From NCBI RefSeq assembly GCF_000003195.3, contig NC_012876.2, positions 48,665,276-48,729,275 on the forward strand: a DNA stretch of 64,000 nucleotides, read 5' to 3'. The stretch's first letter is position 1. Each line of letters starts with the position of its first letter. Positions 1 through 11,338 of the stretch are shown here, piece by piece. This DNA is from Sorghum bicolor (taxonomy: Eukaryota; Streptophyta; Magnoliopsida; Poales; Poaceae). The notes beneath the pieces are model-generated. The model was not told the DNA's origin, made no database searches, and saw nothing but the letters and a program-made list of their open reading frames with translations. The position numbers and the translations under genes were made by a program.

Positions 1-790
1 GCTGGACTTTGAGCCACACATTTACTTTTTACTGCTTATGAGCATTGAGTGTGGTCAAGCTGTGTAGACCCTTAGGAACTTGTCATGTGGTTAAAATCAA
101 GATTCACTTGCACGTTCACTCATATATGCTGCTTCCACTCCGGAAGTACCATCCACATATATCCACCCATTTCCATCTCCAGAACCACCCAAAAATATTC
201 TACTCCTAATCCGGGAGAGAATAGCCAAAAACATTCTCCTATTTCTGTTATTTCCCGTGAAATAAATGCTCAAGTTATCTTGGTTACTACCACTTGCTAT
301 ATTATTTCAAGAGATGAATGCTCTAAAAAAAAAGAAGAAAAAAAATACGAGGAAATAAAAAGGGGCAAGTGCCCGGAACCTCAAAAGAAAAAAAAGTGAG
401 ACGAGAGGTAAAAATGGACAAGTGTCCGACAGTAGAATTAGGGGTACAAGATACCCACCTGAGAGAAAAAAATATATATATAGAGCATCTCATTCTCCTC
501 AAAAAGTTTCAAAAGAGCAAGAAAGGTATGTATCCCCTCAAAAGAGCATAAGTAGAATTAGACTTTTACCATTGTTATCACCATCATCACCATACACCAT
601 TCTTTCGCCACACATGCACATCTTGATTTGACTTATTGACTTGTTCTTCTGGATCCATGGTTTGACTATGCAATAAATGTCTTCTAAGTATGTATTAGCT
701 GTCTCCCACCTATGAGCTCCAGATATCAAAAGCCTTATTAGAGTAGGGTGAGAGAGAAGGCAATACCACTATGCCTTATACCACAAATAC
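1..790 (+). mobile_element. Family B (Athila-like) fragment, plus-oriented, 3' untranslated part
   Basis: This stretch matches the non-coding tail of the intact family-B copy further right (about 42350-43130) in the same orientation and order: the AGACTTTGAGCCACACATTT start, the A-rich block near 330-400, and the end at TATACCACAAATAC. It codes for nothing. It runs off the left edge and stops at about 790, where the sequence switches to the opposite strand of the same family. Short ORFs here are chance readings of AT-rich DNA. Confidence 0.8.
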
Positions 791-1190
791 CACCTTTTTT
801 CTTTCGAGGTTCCGGGCACTTGCCCCTTTTTATTTCCTCGTATTCTTCTTTTTTTTCTCTTTTTTTTTCTTTAGAGCACTCATCTCATGAGATAATATAG
901 CAAGTGGTAGTAACAAGATAACTTGAGCATTTATTTCACAGGGAAAAAATAGAAATATTTTTGGCTATTCTCTCCCGGATTAGGAGTAGAATATTTTTGG
1001 GTGGTTCTGGAGATGGAAATGGGTATATGTGGATGGTACTTCCAGAGTAGAAGTAGCATGTATGAGTGAACGTGCAAGTGAATCTTGACTTAACCATATG
1101 ACAAGCTCCTAAGGGTCTACACAGCTTGACCACACTCAATGCTCATAAGCAGTAAAAAGTAAATGTGTGGCTCAAAGTCTAGCAAGCATG
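1..1190. repeat. Imperfect inverted repeat formed by two opposed family-B pieces
   Basis: The left arm, about 1-378, reappears reverse-complemented at about 803-1185, with a spacer of roughly 420 bp. Both arms come from the same part of the family-B 3' region (about 42350-42720 in B+). The opposed fragments join near 790. A transcript through here could fold into a long hairpin. The arms differ at scattered positions and in the length of A/T runs. Confidence 0.8.
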
Positions 1191-1489
1191 TATATATGGC
1201 TGTGGTAGGAATTCAAACTCTCATCATACAGGAACTCATCATGTGATATTTTAAAGATTTTCAAAGATAAAATTCTCCAGAATTATAGCATCTCTAGGAA
1301 CAGATAAACAGCAGCTCAACCTTCCCATATCATATCCGTTAACGACTTAGACTTCAGATCAAGTACTCTTCCTCCCACAAGTTTAGGTTTAGAGCAAATC
1401 TTAATTAATAACAGTGATGCCTAAACTTGAGAGAGATTTCAATTTTGAGAACTAGTCATGGCAGAGCAACTATTCATCTTTCCATGTGA

Positions 1490-2187
1490 GAGCTTATCAT
1501 GAGGGTTCATAGCAAATTTTTATTTATTTATTTATTTAGCAAACTAAGCAAAGATATATATATAAGCACAAAATCTTTATTTGGGTTTTTATGATTATGC
1601 ATCTTTTTATTATTTGAGTAAAATATAAACGTGAGTAGAATACTTAGCTGGATAAATGGAGGTGCTCTCCCCCAAGCTGGATTTTGACGTAATTCCTTTT
1701 GATGTAGCAGGTGGCGGAGGTGTATTTGAATGTCGGCAGCACCCTGACATTGATTAGGATGTCCTCCGTCTACTAGTCTTCTTTGGTCCTTTAATTCTGT
1801 GGAGCTCAAATAGACAACAAAGCTTTGTGGAACTAGTTAAGTGTTAGCATAAATATCTAGCCTTTATCATGTTGAGCCTCCTCAATAAATGTTACTCTCT
1901 TTAGTAGGATCATAAATTTATTTTTATATTTTCATTTTTATAGGACAGGAATATATATATTTATTTTTACGCCACCACAGTGAATGTACTTATGGGTTTT
2001 ATGCCATGAGCATACTCACATGGGGCTTACTATTTTTAACATTTTTATTTTCTTTTCAAGATAGCATGAACCTGATTAACTAAGCAAACTATTTTAAATA
2101 ATTGAAAGGGAAAGGATAACTACCAAGTTTACCTCTTGGCAAGGCGTTCGGTGTTTTTAAGTCCTCCGAACGAGACTCTCTGTTTTC
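1490..2187 (-). other. B- 3' untranslated region
   Basis: Non-coding tail of B-, matching B+ at about 41350-42060. On the minus strand it holds a purine-rich CAGCTTGGGGGAGAGCACC tract near 1665-1685, the counterpart of the one at 41850 in B+. A TTTA microsatellite lies at about 1517-1540. No gene is seen. Confidence 0.6.
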
Positions 2188-2963
2188 TCAATCGTCCTGG
2201 GATTCGGTGGATGGCGTAGTCGGTGGTTCCGGTGGTGCCTGGTCTTCGTGTATAACTATCTTCTCTCTCCACACCTGACTCGGTGCTACGGTCTCCTCAG
2301 GACAGTTCTGTTCAAGCTTTATGTCTTCAGACCTTACAACTTCTCCTTCATAGTCTACCCATCCGTCCTTGATGATTTGCCTCCTCTGGTTGCGGTTGCG
2401 TCGTCGTCTGCTTGTCCTGACCTGCTTAGAGTCTTCAACTATATAGTTAGGGTCAGTAAAACAGTGGCGTACCTTCTCTGAGGGGAAGTGCATGTGGACT
2501 TCTCTGGTTCCAATGTATATGATTGCTTTAATGGTGCTAAAGAACGGTCTTCCAAGGATGATGGGTGGATCGTACTCGTCTTCTCCCATGTCAATAACCT
2601 TCAATCTTTCAGAATGTCTGATCTGCCATCTGAAGCTGAATGTATGTCGGTTTTAGGGGCATGGTTCCGAATAGGAGCTGATAGGTGACTGACGGCCATT
2701 ATGTCGACGCCTGACCCGATGTCGCAAAGCATCTTCTGGAAGTTGTATCCTTCAATGGAGCACTGGATGCTTGGCATACTTGGGTCGTCCTTTTTGGTTA
2801 GGAACGGTGACTTAAGTCGACGATCTTGACCTCCTTAAACTGCAGTGACCATCTTTGCTGACTTGGTCCACATTTGCTTGTTCCTGTTCCTCCTGTTGGT
2901 CCTCTTCCTTGTTTCATGTCGGGATTGCTCTGAGATTTGTGTAGTCTTATTCTTGAAGGGAAA
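2188..2963 (-). pseudogene. B- gag-protease 3' end (second retropepsin-like domain), broken
   Basis: The open part from 2604 to 2188 encodes the end of an aspartic-protease-like domain, with DEYDPPIILGRPF and KAIIYIGT, then a basic and acidic tail ending in SQDD. It is the homologue of the end of the B+ frame (40950-41348). From 2604 up to 2963 the frame is disrupted, and the sequence then stops at the insertion point of element A. The remainder of the gene resumes at 14992. It has no RT, RNase H or integrase. It is a dead copy. Confidence 0.8.
2959..2963. other. Target-site duplication of element A, left copy (GGAAA)
   Basis: GGAAA lies directly before the TGTCGACG end of the left LTR and again directly after the CCCCACA end of the right LTR (14992-14996). 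This fixes both ends of element A. Confidence 0.95.
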
Positions 2964-3422
2964 TGTCGACGAAAGCTAGTCGGCAGTCTACCTTGGGGTA
3001 TACCCACGGTAGTAGTTTATCGGTAGACGGTGCGCGAACTACGAACTCGATGGTGACGCAAGACACGGACAAGCTTTTTATCCAGGTTCGGCCGCCGAGT
3101 TGGCGTAATACCTACGTCCTGCGTCTGGTCGTATTGATTTGTGTTGAGAGAATATGATGTCCTAGGGGGTCCCTTGCCCCTCCTTATATAGTCTGGAGGG
3201 CAGGGTTACAGATCTGGAAACTAATCCTAGTCGGTTACAATTGCCACGGATAATTCGATATCAATTCCTATTCTAACCGACTAGAATCCTGCTTGATCTC
3301 CCCATCTTGTTTCCTTGCGCGAAACTCCAGGTTGTCGGATCAAGCCTTGAACTCGTCTCGTAATGGGCCAAGCTTCCTGGCCGAAGTCTAGCCGTAAGGG
3401 TATAGGGGTTTATACCCCCACA
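2964..3422 (-). repeat. Element A 3' LTR (459 bp)
   Basis: Nearly identical to 14533-14991. It starts TGTCGACG and ends CCCCACA in plus orientation, the usual TG...CA termini. Both LTRs contain a CTGGTCG copy of the element's dispersed motif. On the minus strand, a TATATAAGG box lies in the CCTTATATAG stretch near 3181-3190, a plausible element promoter. Confidence 0.95.
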
Positions 3423-3438
3423 GCTAGTCCCCGAGCAC
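3423..3438 (-). other. Element A polypurine tract
   Basis: On the minus strand the sequence just before the 3' LTR reads GTGCTCGGGGACTAGC, the G-rich tract expected to prime plus-strand synthesis. The same GCTCGGGGACT core recurs seven more times between 3720 and 4280. Confidence 0.7.
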
Positions 3439-3964
3439 CATGTATTGTGATGTAACACGCCGTCTTGAGCTTCTTCGATCAGTGAGGCTTGACGTCTTCA
3501 ATAAGCAGGAAAGTCGCCCGAACAGTTGCAACGGTATTTTGACCAACTCAAAAGACAGTTGATCAACATTGACATCGAAGAAGCAGGTTGTTCGAAGAAT
3601 GCATGGTGCTCTTAATTAAAAAAGATTTCTTTCCTGTTGAAGTGTGCCCACTTTACTTTTCTGAAAAGTATAGACCTCAAAATAGCAAGCATATTCACCG
3701 CAAGGTGAAGTGTGCCCACTTAGTCCCCGAGCCTGGTAGTAGGTGACGTAGGCACGTGGTGCCAGGGTCAAAAGAAAATTCCCCAAAGTAGTTTTGAGAC
3801 TGAGATGCATCGCTAGATGCATCGTACCGATGTAGTCCCCGAGCTTGCTGGAAGGCGAAGTATGAGCCTTGTAGCAAGGTCTAAAAAATTGAATTTACCA
3901 GTCTGACTGCAATTGAATAGATTAATCGACCAGTCACCAAGCACCAAGTGTTTTTTAGAATCCT
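3439..3964. other. Element A 3' UTR with scattered polypurine-like copies
   Basis: Non-coding. It contains further AGTCCCCGAGC copies (the complement of the polypurine tract) near 3721 and 3833, each followed by diverged sequence, which suggests an older, degraded part of the repeat array that follows. No gene is seen. Confidence 0.5.
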
Positions 3965-4312
3965 GTGTCGCTGTACTGTACAACCAGTCCCCGAGCATCG
4001 AGTGCTCGGTGGTTGGTGCAGTTTTTTAAAGCGTCTAGCTGATAGACTGGGCGACCAGTCCCCGGGAGTCGAGTACTCGGTGGTCGGTGCAGTCCTTTAA
4101 AGCTTCCAGCTGATAGACTGGACGACCAGTCCCCGAGCGTCGAGTGCTCGGTGGTCGGCGCAGTCCTTGAAGTTCCGAGCTGATAGACTGGACGACCAGT
4201 CCCCGAGCGTCGAGTGCTCGGTGGTCGGCGCAGTCCTTGAAATTCTGAGCTGATAGACTGGGCGACCAGTCCCCGAGCATCGAGTGCTCGGTGGTCGGCG
4301 CAGTCCCCGGAT
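3965..4312. repeat. Tandem repeat, about 70-bp unit, 4-5 copies
   Basis: The landmark AGCTGATAGACTGG begins at 4037, 4108, 4178 and 4248, giving periods of 71, 70 and 70 bp, with a diverged partial copy before the first. Each unit holds two short inverted repeats: GACTGG-4 nt-CCAGTC and CCGAGC-7 nt-GCTCGG. Each also carries a CGACCAG motif and a polypurine-like AGTCCCCG core. The array lies between the 3' LTR and the antisense gene. Hypervariable tandem repeats in Tat 3' UTRs are a known source of satellites. Confidence 0.9.
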
Positions 4313-4611
4313 TGTTGACTTCCTGGCGTATGTGTCGTCTTGTTTTTTTTTTTTTTTTTTTTGAAAAGATCTTCCCAGTTAAAATTGACGTGACGAGGCC
4401 TCCTGACGGGGTGTCAGACGGATGCATGAAAAGTTGCGCCTGGCAACTTGTGCAACCGCCTTTGCATGGTTTGAGAAAAGGAAACCATCAATTGGTACGA
4501 AAAATCCGCCGCATTAATTGTCTATAATCATTGTAAACCGAAACGCCGCGTCCGCCGCATGGCCTGCCCACTTCCCGAGAATACAGGAAGTGGGAGAGGT
4601 GGAGTCGCGGG
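4313..4611. other. Spacer upstream of the antisense gene
   Basis: Non-coding. It contains a long T run near 4324-4343 and otherwise unremarkable sequence leading to the TATA box at 4612. It probably holds upstream promoter sequence of the antisense gene. No other gene is seen. Confidence 0.4.
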
Positions 4612-4619
4612 TTTATAAG
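4612..4619 (+). promoter_or_regulatory. TATA box of the element A antisense gene
   Basis: TTTATAAG in a GC-rich setting, about 113-120 bp before the ATG at 4732. This spacing leaves a normal plant 5' leader of roughly 85-90 nt. It points to plus-strand transcription independent of the LTR. Confidence 0.6.
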
Positions 4620-4731
4620 GGCCTAATAGGTCCGCCTGTACCGCTTCGCCTGCCATTGCCTTCGAACCTTCCGCTCTCATCTTCTCCAATCTCCTGCATC
4701 TTCCTAACTCCAGCCCACATTCGCACCTCTA

Positions 4732-7714
4732 ATGGCGAAGAGCGACTCCAGGAAGAGGGCCGAACTGATGGCCAAGGAGTGGAAGAAGTCTCGCAGCACC
4801 ACAAAATCTCTTGGTGACCTCGTCGATATGGGGCTTCTGCACGGCGCGGAGCTCGGCGGCTGGAGGGCACCGGAGGGGGAGAGCTACCCCGACCCTCGCG
4901 CCGGTGAGATCGTCGTTTTTGAAGATTTTGTTAAGAGAGGCTTTGGTGTTCCTGTTCATCCTTTTCTTCAAGGTCTTCTTTTGTACTATGAGATCGGGAT
5001 TTGCAATCTGCACCCGAACTCAATTCTCCTTATTTCCACCTTCATCCACCTGTGCGAGGCCTATGTTGGCATAGAGCCGCACTTCGATCTTTTCCGGTAT
5101 CTTTTCTGCTTGAGGAAGAAGGGAGCAGTTGGAGGCTCCAAGGTTGCAGGTGGAGTATACCTCAACCTTCGTGATGGGATGAAGAATCGCTACCTGCATT
5201 GCCCATGGAACACTTCCTTGACCGAATGGTACAGGAAGTGGTTCTACATCAGGGAGGAACCGGGCAGCTCCACGTTCTGCGACGTTGGATACATTCCTGA
5301 GAAGAGGACGAGCTGGACCGACCGCCCGGAGTTCGACGGACCAGTGGCGGATCTCATGAAGCTGATCGACTGGTCGCGCCTGGACGGGCTTGGCGTGGTC
5401 GGCAACTTCATTTGCCGCCGGGTGATGCCCTGCCAGAAGAGGGTGCACTCGGCGTACGAGTATGCCGGAAGCGCAGACCCGACCAGGATGCGGTCGGAGA
5501 TCTTGGAGAAAGCGGAGGTACAACAGCTGTTGAACGAGCTGTTTAACTTCGCGGACGGAGGCTTCATCCGTGGCAGTGATCGGGTGCAAGCCTTCAAGTT
5601 AGGACGACCAGCACCAAAGGTATGTAGCAGATTCTGTTTTAGCATTCGTATATCGTCGGCAGTTGACTCATCTCTGTTGCTTTTGCAGATCGGCGGTGTC
5701 GACCGGTGCACAGTGTATGTATCACTGGCACCGGGGATGGAAAATCCTGCGGGAGAAGATCCGCCAGAGGAGGACGCTGCTCGGTGTACTCATTACACCA
5801 GCAGTGAAGAGGACCAAGCCCGCCCCATCCCGACCTCCGAGGAGAGGGTAGCGGGGAAGAGGCCATTGCCGGCAGATCCTTTGCCGGCGGATCTTCCGGC
5901 GGAGAGCAGCCAAGCACCGAAGCGTCGTCGGCTCGTGCGGATCGTTGACGACGACGACGACGACGAGGAGGCTGCGCCGTCGTTGGTCCGACGGCCCCGG
6001 GGTCGCCCAGATAATGCGCCGGCCGCAACTGATCGAGTGGCCAGCGACGCCCCTGCACCGCAAGTTGTCGGGACGGGGGCGCAGGTGCCGACCGGCCGGG
6101 CGAGGAGGAGGTTCACCGCCACCCACCGTCGATCAGACCTGTAAGTGTTCGACTTACGTATTTTTGGACTCCTCTTTGATTTTTTTTTTGAAATTTGACT
6201 TTTGTTCCTGTAGTGCGGCGTCGGATGTCGACCCCGGCCAGGTTGCCAGCCAAGGGACGGGCGAGCCTGCCCGTGGTTCTGGGGATGCGGCCCCCCAGAC
6301 CACAGAGCAGCCGACAGCTGCAGTCGCGCCTGGGAGCACCGAGGGGCTCCCGAGCGCGGCACCGACTACGACAAGCAGCCCGACCAGGGCTGGAGAGGCT
6401 CCCCCAACTGACTCCTCAGAGAAGGGAAGATCTCCGACCGCTCCTCCTGCCGGGGGGAGTGAAGTCCCCACGCCGCCCCGAGCAGGAGCCTCTTCTGCTG
6501 CGGGCTCCCCAGGTCTGGTCCAAGGGCCAGTAATGCCTGGGACCACCACCGGGGGTGACGCAGCACAGGAGGAGGAAACCCGGGCGGCCTCCGATGATGA
6601 GGTGGAAGAGATCGAGGGTCGTCCCCGTGATGGCCGCCAACACGTGTATGTGTGGCGCCAACGCGGGGATCACTTTATCGGGCATGAGGAGCTCGCCGAG
6701 ACCGAAGAGGCCGCCAGGGTGGAGCGCGCGGCCAAGCGCCTTGTCGACGAAGTCAAGGTAAGCGGCTTTTTGCACTGCTGCACATTCTTTTGCCTTGTCT
6801 TGCATGGTCGTTATATGCTTGCTTTGTAGGACACAATGAAAACGGCGAAGTACCGGAAACGGTGCTTTGACCAGATAGAAGGCATCATGGCTGAGAACAA
6901 GGCCCTTGCCGCGGAGGTAGACCGGTTGCGGGCGGAGGTCGGGGAGAAGGTGGTCGAGATGAGTGCCGAAAAGGAGCGTCGTCTCGACCTCGCTCGTCGT
7001 TTGGCCGACCAGTACCGGCTGCAAGAAGGTTAGTCACACGCTCCGAGCAGCTTTGCGTATTTGTATAGTTTGCTTTGCTGACCAGTTTAGGATTCACGCA
7101 GACTTGGAGGAGGAGGTGGCGAGCCTCCAACAAGAGAAGGAGCAGCTCAGCCAACAGCTCGCCGGTGCGCTGGAGTCCGGGCGGCGAGCAGGAGAGGAGT
7201 TGGGTCGAAAAGACCGGGAGCTATCTGGTAATGGTTGCCGCCTTGTTGGTTACTGCCTGCTCCTTTTTTATGCCGAAAATAACGCTTCGTTTCGTTTGCA
7301 GTGCTCAAGGTGAACGCCAAAAAGCACCTGGACGATCTGACCAAGGACCGGGACTCCTGGAAGGTCAACTGTTGCAGGATCTGGAAAGGAGTGTCCCCGG
7401 TCCTAGACCTGATCACTCCCGAGCTCCCGGAGAGCCAGCCCCGCGCGCCGCAGTTGACCCCGGTCGAAAAGGCGCAACGGGCGTGGGACTGGCTCCAGCA
7501 GTTTGTGAAGGACGCCGGGGAGTTTGCCGGCGCGCACGTCCTCAGCATGGTGCGCGCCCACTACCCCCTGGTCGACTTGAGCAGGCTGGAGAAGGGGTAC
7601 CCGAAGGAAGTCGGCCCGCAGGACGCGGACGAGCTTCGGAGTAGTCTGCTGGACTTGTCGTCGACAGTGATCGGCGACATCAATCTGTGCGGAACGGCCA
7701 CTCCTCCAGACTAG
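4732..7714 (+). CDS. Antisense six-exon gene of element A: gypsy-type transposon domain, AT-hook, coiled coil
   Basis: Exons that join in frame without a stop: 4732-5619, 5689-6140, 6214-6757, 6830-7028, 7102-7227, 7302-7714 (873 residues). All five introns are GT-AG and 69-74 bp long. Exon 1 (residues 1-296) carries the putative gypsy-type transposon domain (Transposase_28 family), with GVPVHPF, LHPNSI and CEAYVGIEPHFDL. Exons 2-3 are low-complexity, with an acidic run (DDDDDDDEE) and an AT-hook-like RRPRGRPD near residue 397. Exons 4-5 form a coiled coil (about 630-736), and exon 6 is helical. The gene lies opposite and convergent to gag-pol. Antisense ORFs are known in Tat elements, but their role is not established. 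AT-hook and acidic stretches suggest a nuclear DNA-associated protein (inference). Intron 1 is a multiple of three without a stop, so retention would add 23 residues. Confidence 0.85.
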
Positions 7715-7871
7715 CCGAGCTCAGATAGGTCGGCCAGGGAGTTGTCGGGCGCGTCCGTTGCTGGAGATGGGCGGTCGACGCCTGCGGTCTCGACCAGCCA
7801 GGCGCCGGTGGCCCCGACCCCTTCGTCCGGGCAGCAGGCCCAGGCGGGTGATCAGCCCGAGCAGCTAGGCC

Positions 7872-7953
7872 AATAAAGTAGTCTGTAGGAATAGACTAGT
7901 GTCTGCCCGTCAGGGTATTTATTGTAAACTTTGTATGTAAAGTTTGTAATAAA
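7872..7953 (+). terminator. Polyadenylation signals of the antisense gene
   Basis: Two AATAAA hexamers, at 7872-7877 and 7948-7953, lie 158 and 234 bp after the TAG at 7712-7714. The second is preceded by TTTGTA-rich sequence typical of plant far-upstream elements. The minus-strand pol frame ends at 8154, so the two transcription units converge here. Confidence 0.55.
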
Positions 7954-8153
7954 GTTTACTTTTTGTCATGACTGTTGTTTTGAGCGCTGTAAAAATATCT
8001 GAGTGACGTGTCACCGTATTTGTCTTGGTTGTCACTAAGAGCATCCATTGCAAGAGTTTTGCCGAGTGCTGTGTGTGACAAGGTATAGGCAAAAAATAGA
8101 GAATTTCATTATCAAAAATTATAAGATACTTACAAAAGAAAGTCATTAAAACT

Positions 8154-11100
8154 TTATGGATAGAAACGTCGTAGTTTGTCGATGTGCCAAGAGTTAGGCA
8201 CTCGTGTTCCGTCTGGGTATGCCAATCTGTAGGACGTGGGTCGTGTGACCTCGGTCACCACGAAGGGTCCTTCCCAGGGAGTGGATAGCTTGTGCATTCC
8301 TCCTGGCTTGTTTTCCATCGAAGCACCAGATCGCCGACCACGAAGGAACGGTCCTTGACGTTCCTGTTGTAGTATCGCCTGACTGCCGCGAGATATTTTG
8401 CTGTTCGGAGACATGAAACTAAACGCTTTTCCTCCATGCAATTGATTTCGAGTTCTCTGGCGTTGTCGGCGGTCGCCTGGTCGAAGTGCTCGATTCTAGG
8501 GGATCCGAAGTGTATGTCAGACGGCAGGACCGCCTCTGCACCGTATACCATGAAGTAGGGAGACACCCCTGTGTTTCGACTGGTCTGAGTTCGGAGGCCC
8601 CAGACCACTGCCGGCAATTCTTTCATCCATCGACCGGGTGCTCTGTCGTTTTCGGTGTACAGCCTTTTCTTTAGGGCGTCAACGATCATTCCGTTAGCAC
8701 GTTCGACTTGACCGTTGGCACGTGGATGTGCCACTGACACATATTTTATGACTATGCCTCTGTCATCGCAGAAATCCCAAAAAGTGGTGCCAGTAAACTG
8801 GGTGCCCAGGTCGGTGATTATGCTGTTCGGGATGCCGAATCTGTGTATGATTTGATTGAGAAACTCCACAGCCTTCTCGGAGGTTGCCTTGACCAGGGGC
8901 ATGTATTCGATCCACTTGGAGAACTTGTCGATTAACACGAAGACAAACTTGAAATTGCCCGGGGCTGGTTTAAATGGTCCGATCATGTCAAGCCCCCAGC
9001 AAGCAAAGGGCCAAGACGACGGGATGGTTTGAATTTCATGGGCAGGTACGTGGGTCCTCTTAGCGAAAAACTGACATCCTTCGCAATGCCGAACCAGTTT
9101 TTCTGCGTCGCCGACCGCGGTTGGCCAATAAAAACCTGCTCGGAAAGCCTTTCCGACCAGTGTTCTAGATGCGGCGTGATTGCCGCAGGATCCAGCGTGT
9201 ATGTCCTCCAAGAGCTTGATACCATCATCTTGGGGTATGCACTTGAGCAGTACTTCGGAGCTTGCGTTTTTCCGCATGAGTTTTCCGTCGACCAGGATGT
9301 AGTTCTTTGATCGTCGGATGAGGCGCTCGTTCTCTGTTTTGTCCTGAAAGCCTGTCCCGTCTGATATGTATTTGATGAACGGGGTACGCCAGTCACGCCC
9401 GCCGGTTGTCGGAGTGGCGTCATCTATGAGCATTGCCTCGGTGGGTTGCTTGTCGACCAGAGGGGAGCTTACGCTCGGCTCATGGATGTCCTGGACGAAA
9501 ATACCCCGCGGGATTTGGGCCCGAGATGAGCCTAACTTTGACAACGCATCTGCTGCTTGGTTCTTATCCCGGACCACGTGGATGTACTCTATGCCGTAGA
9601 AGTTAGTTTCCCATTTGCGAATTTCTTTGCAGTAGAGATCCATCTTCTCGTGGGTTGTGTCCCACTCCTTGTTGAGCTGGTTGATGACCAAAGCGGAGTC
9701 GCCATAGACGTAGAGGCGCTTGACCCCCAGTTCAACGGCTAGTCGTATGCCATGCAAGCATGCTTCGTATTCGGCGACGTTGTTCGACGCCGGAAAAAGG
9801 ATCCGAAGGACGTAACGGAGTTTGTCCTTGTTGGGTGATACGAACAATATCCCAGCGCCTGCACCGTTGATGTTCAAGGACCCGTCAAAGAACATTGACC
9901 AGTGGTCTGAGACATCGGGAACGGAAGGCTCGTTGAGATCCGTCCATTCGGCAATGAAATCGACCAGGGCTTGAGACTTGACAGTGGTGCGACTCTGGAA
10001 CTCCAGGGAAAATGGACATAATTCCATTGCCCATTTCACGATTCTGCCATTGGCGTCTTTATTGCGCAGGATGTCCCCGAGAGGGAAACTGGTTGTCACC
10101 AGGACTCGATGACCGTCGAAGTAGTGCTTCAGCTTTCTTGACGTTATCAGGATGGCGTATATAAGCTTCTGTATTTGTGGGTACCTGGCCTTGGACTCGT
10201 TTAAGACTTCGCTTATGAAGTAAACGGGTCTCTGGACCTTGAAGACGTGACCTGGTTCATCTCGCTCGACCACTATTGCCGTGGAAACAACCCTGTCGGT
10301 TGCAGCAATGTAAAGGAGTAGGTCTTCATTGGGCTGAGGCGCTGTGAGGACAGGTGGTGAAGTGAGGAAGGTCTTAAGCTGAGTGAACGCAGCGTCGGCT
10401 TCCTCTGTCCAAGAAAATTTTTCTGACGCTTTCAATAGTTTGAAGAAAGGGAGGCCTTTTTCTCCCAGCCTTGAGATGAAACGACTGAGGGCGGCCATGC
10501 ATCCGGTTAGCTTCTGAATATCCTTGACGTTCTTCGGTGGTCGCATGTCGAGTACGGCTTTGACTTTTGAAGGGTTTGGTCGTATGCCGTCGCGACTGAC
10601 GACGTTGCCGAGCAGTAGACCGGAAGGAACGCCGAAAATGCATTTCTTGGGGTTGAGCTTCCACTTGTACCTATTGAGTGCCTTGAAGGTTCGGTCTAAG
10701 TTGTCGATTAGGGTGCTCGCGTCCCTTGTTTTTACGACCACGTCGTCCACATAGGCCTCGACGAGGTCATCGCGAATCTCGTCGTGGAGGCATTGCTGGA
10801 TGGCCCTTTGATAAGTGGCCCCGGCGTTTTTAAGTCCGAAAGACATGGTAGTGTAGCAGTATGCGCCGAAGGGTGTGATGAAGGATGTTTTGATCTGATC
10901 TTCTTCCTTTAGCGAGATCTGGTGATAACCAGAGTAGCAATCTAGAAAGGAGAGTAGTTCGCATCCGGCCGTTGAGTCGACCACCTCGTCGATGCGAGGA
11001 AGACCAAAAGGATCTTTAGGACAGTGTTTGTTGAGATCGGTGTAATCAACGCACATTCTCCATTCATTATTCTTTTTGCGTACAAGAACCGGATTGGCGA

Positions 11101-11338
11101 GCCAATCGGGGTGATACACTTCTTTTATGAATCCGGCTGCTAGAAGCCGTGTTATTTCTGTCCTAATAGCCTCCTTTTTGTCACGAGCGAACCGTCGCAG
11201 TTTTTGCTTGATTGGTCTTGCGGTCTTCGAGACATTTAAGGAGTGCTCGATCAGGTTTCGTGGGACACCGGGCATGTCTGCGGGTTTCCATGCGAAAACG
11301 CTCACGTTGTCCCTTAGAAACCTGACGAGCACGTCTTC
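8154..11338 (-). pseudogene. Element A pol: RT, RNase H, second RNase H, integrase (one frameshift)
   Basis: The frame continues directly after the TAG at 11341-11339 and runs to 8255; the last part is read in a second frame ending with the TAA at 8156-8154. Order: reverse transcriptase with [10 protein letters not shown] and the YVDD catalytic core; a first, degenerate RNase H/connection domain; a second RNase H with FFDGS, AEYEA and YGDS, as in Tat elements; an HHCC zinc finger (CGNHAAS...CEGCQ); integrase catalytic residues in [14 protein letters not shown] and NGQVERANG. Near 8320 the frame shifts, separating the C-terminal region (TPWEGPF, NSWHIDKLRRFYP). Apart from that and the upstream TAG the enzyme looks intact, in line with the near-identical LTRs. 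Confidence 0.9.

Noticed and set aside
85..729. Small ORFs near the left edge and their copies at 42393-42934
   Set aside because: The sequence is the non-coding tail of family B. The readings differ between copies by frameshifting indels in A/T runs.
3965..4312. Tandem array considered as a CRISPR-like array
   Set aside because: Units are contiguous with no unique spacers, and the context is a plant retrotransposon 3' UTR.
5244..7548. Minus-strand ORFs of 130-200 codons across the element A antisense gene
   Set aside because: They are shadows of the GC-rich plus-strand exons; no domain, and they cross its introns.
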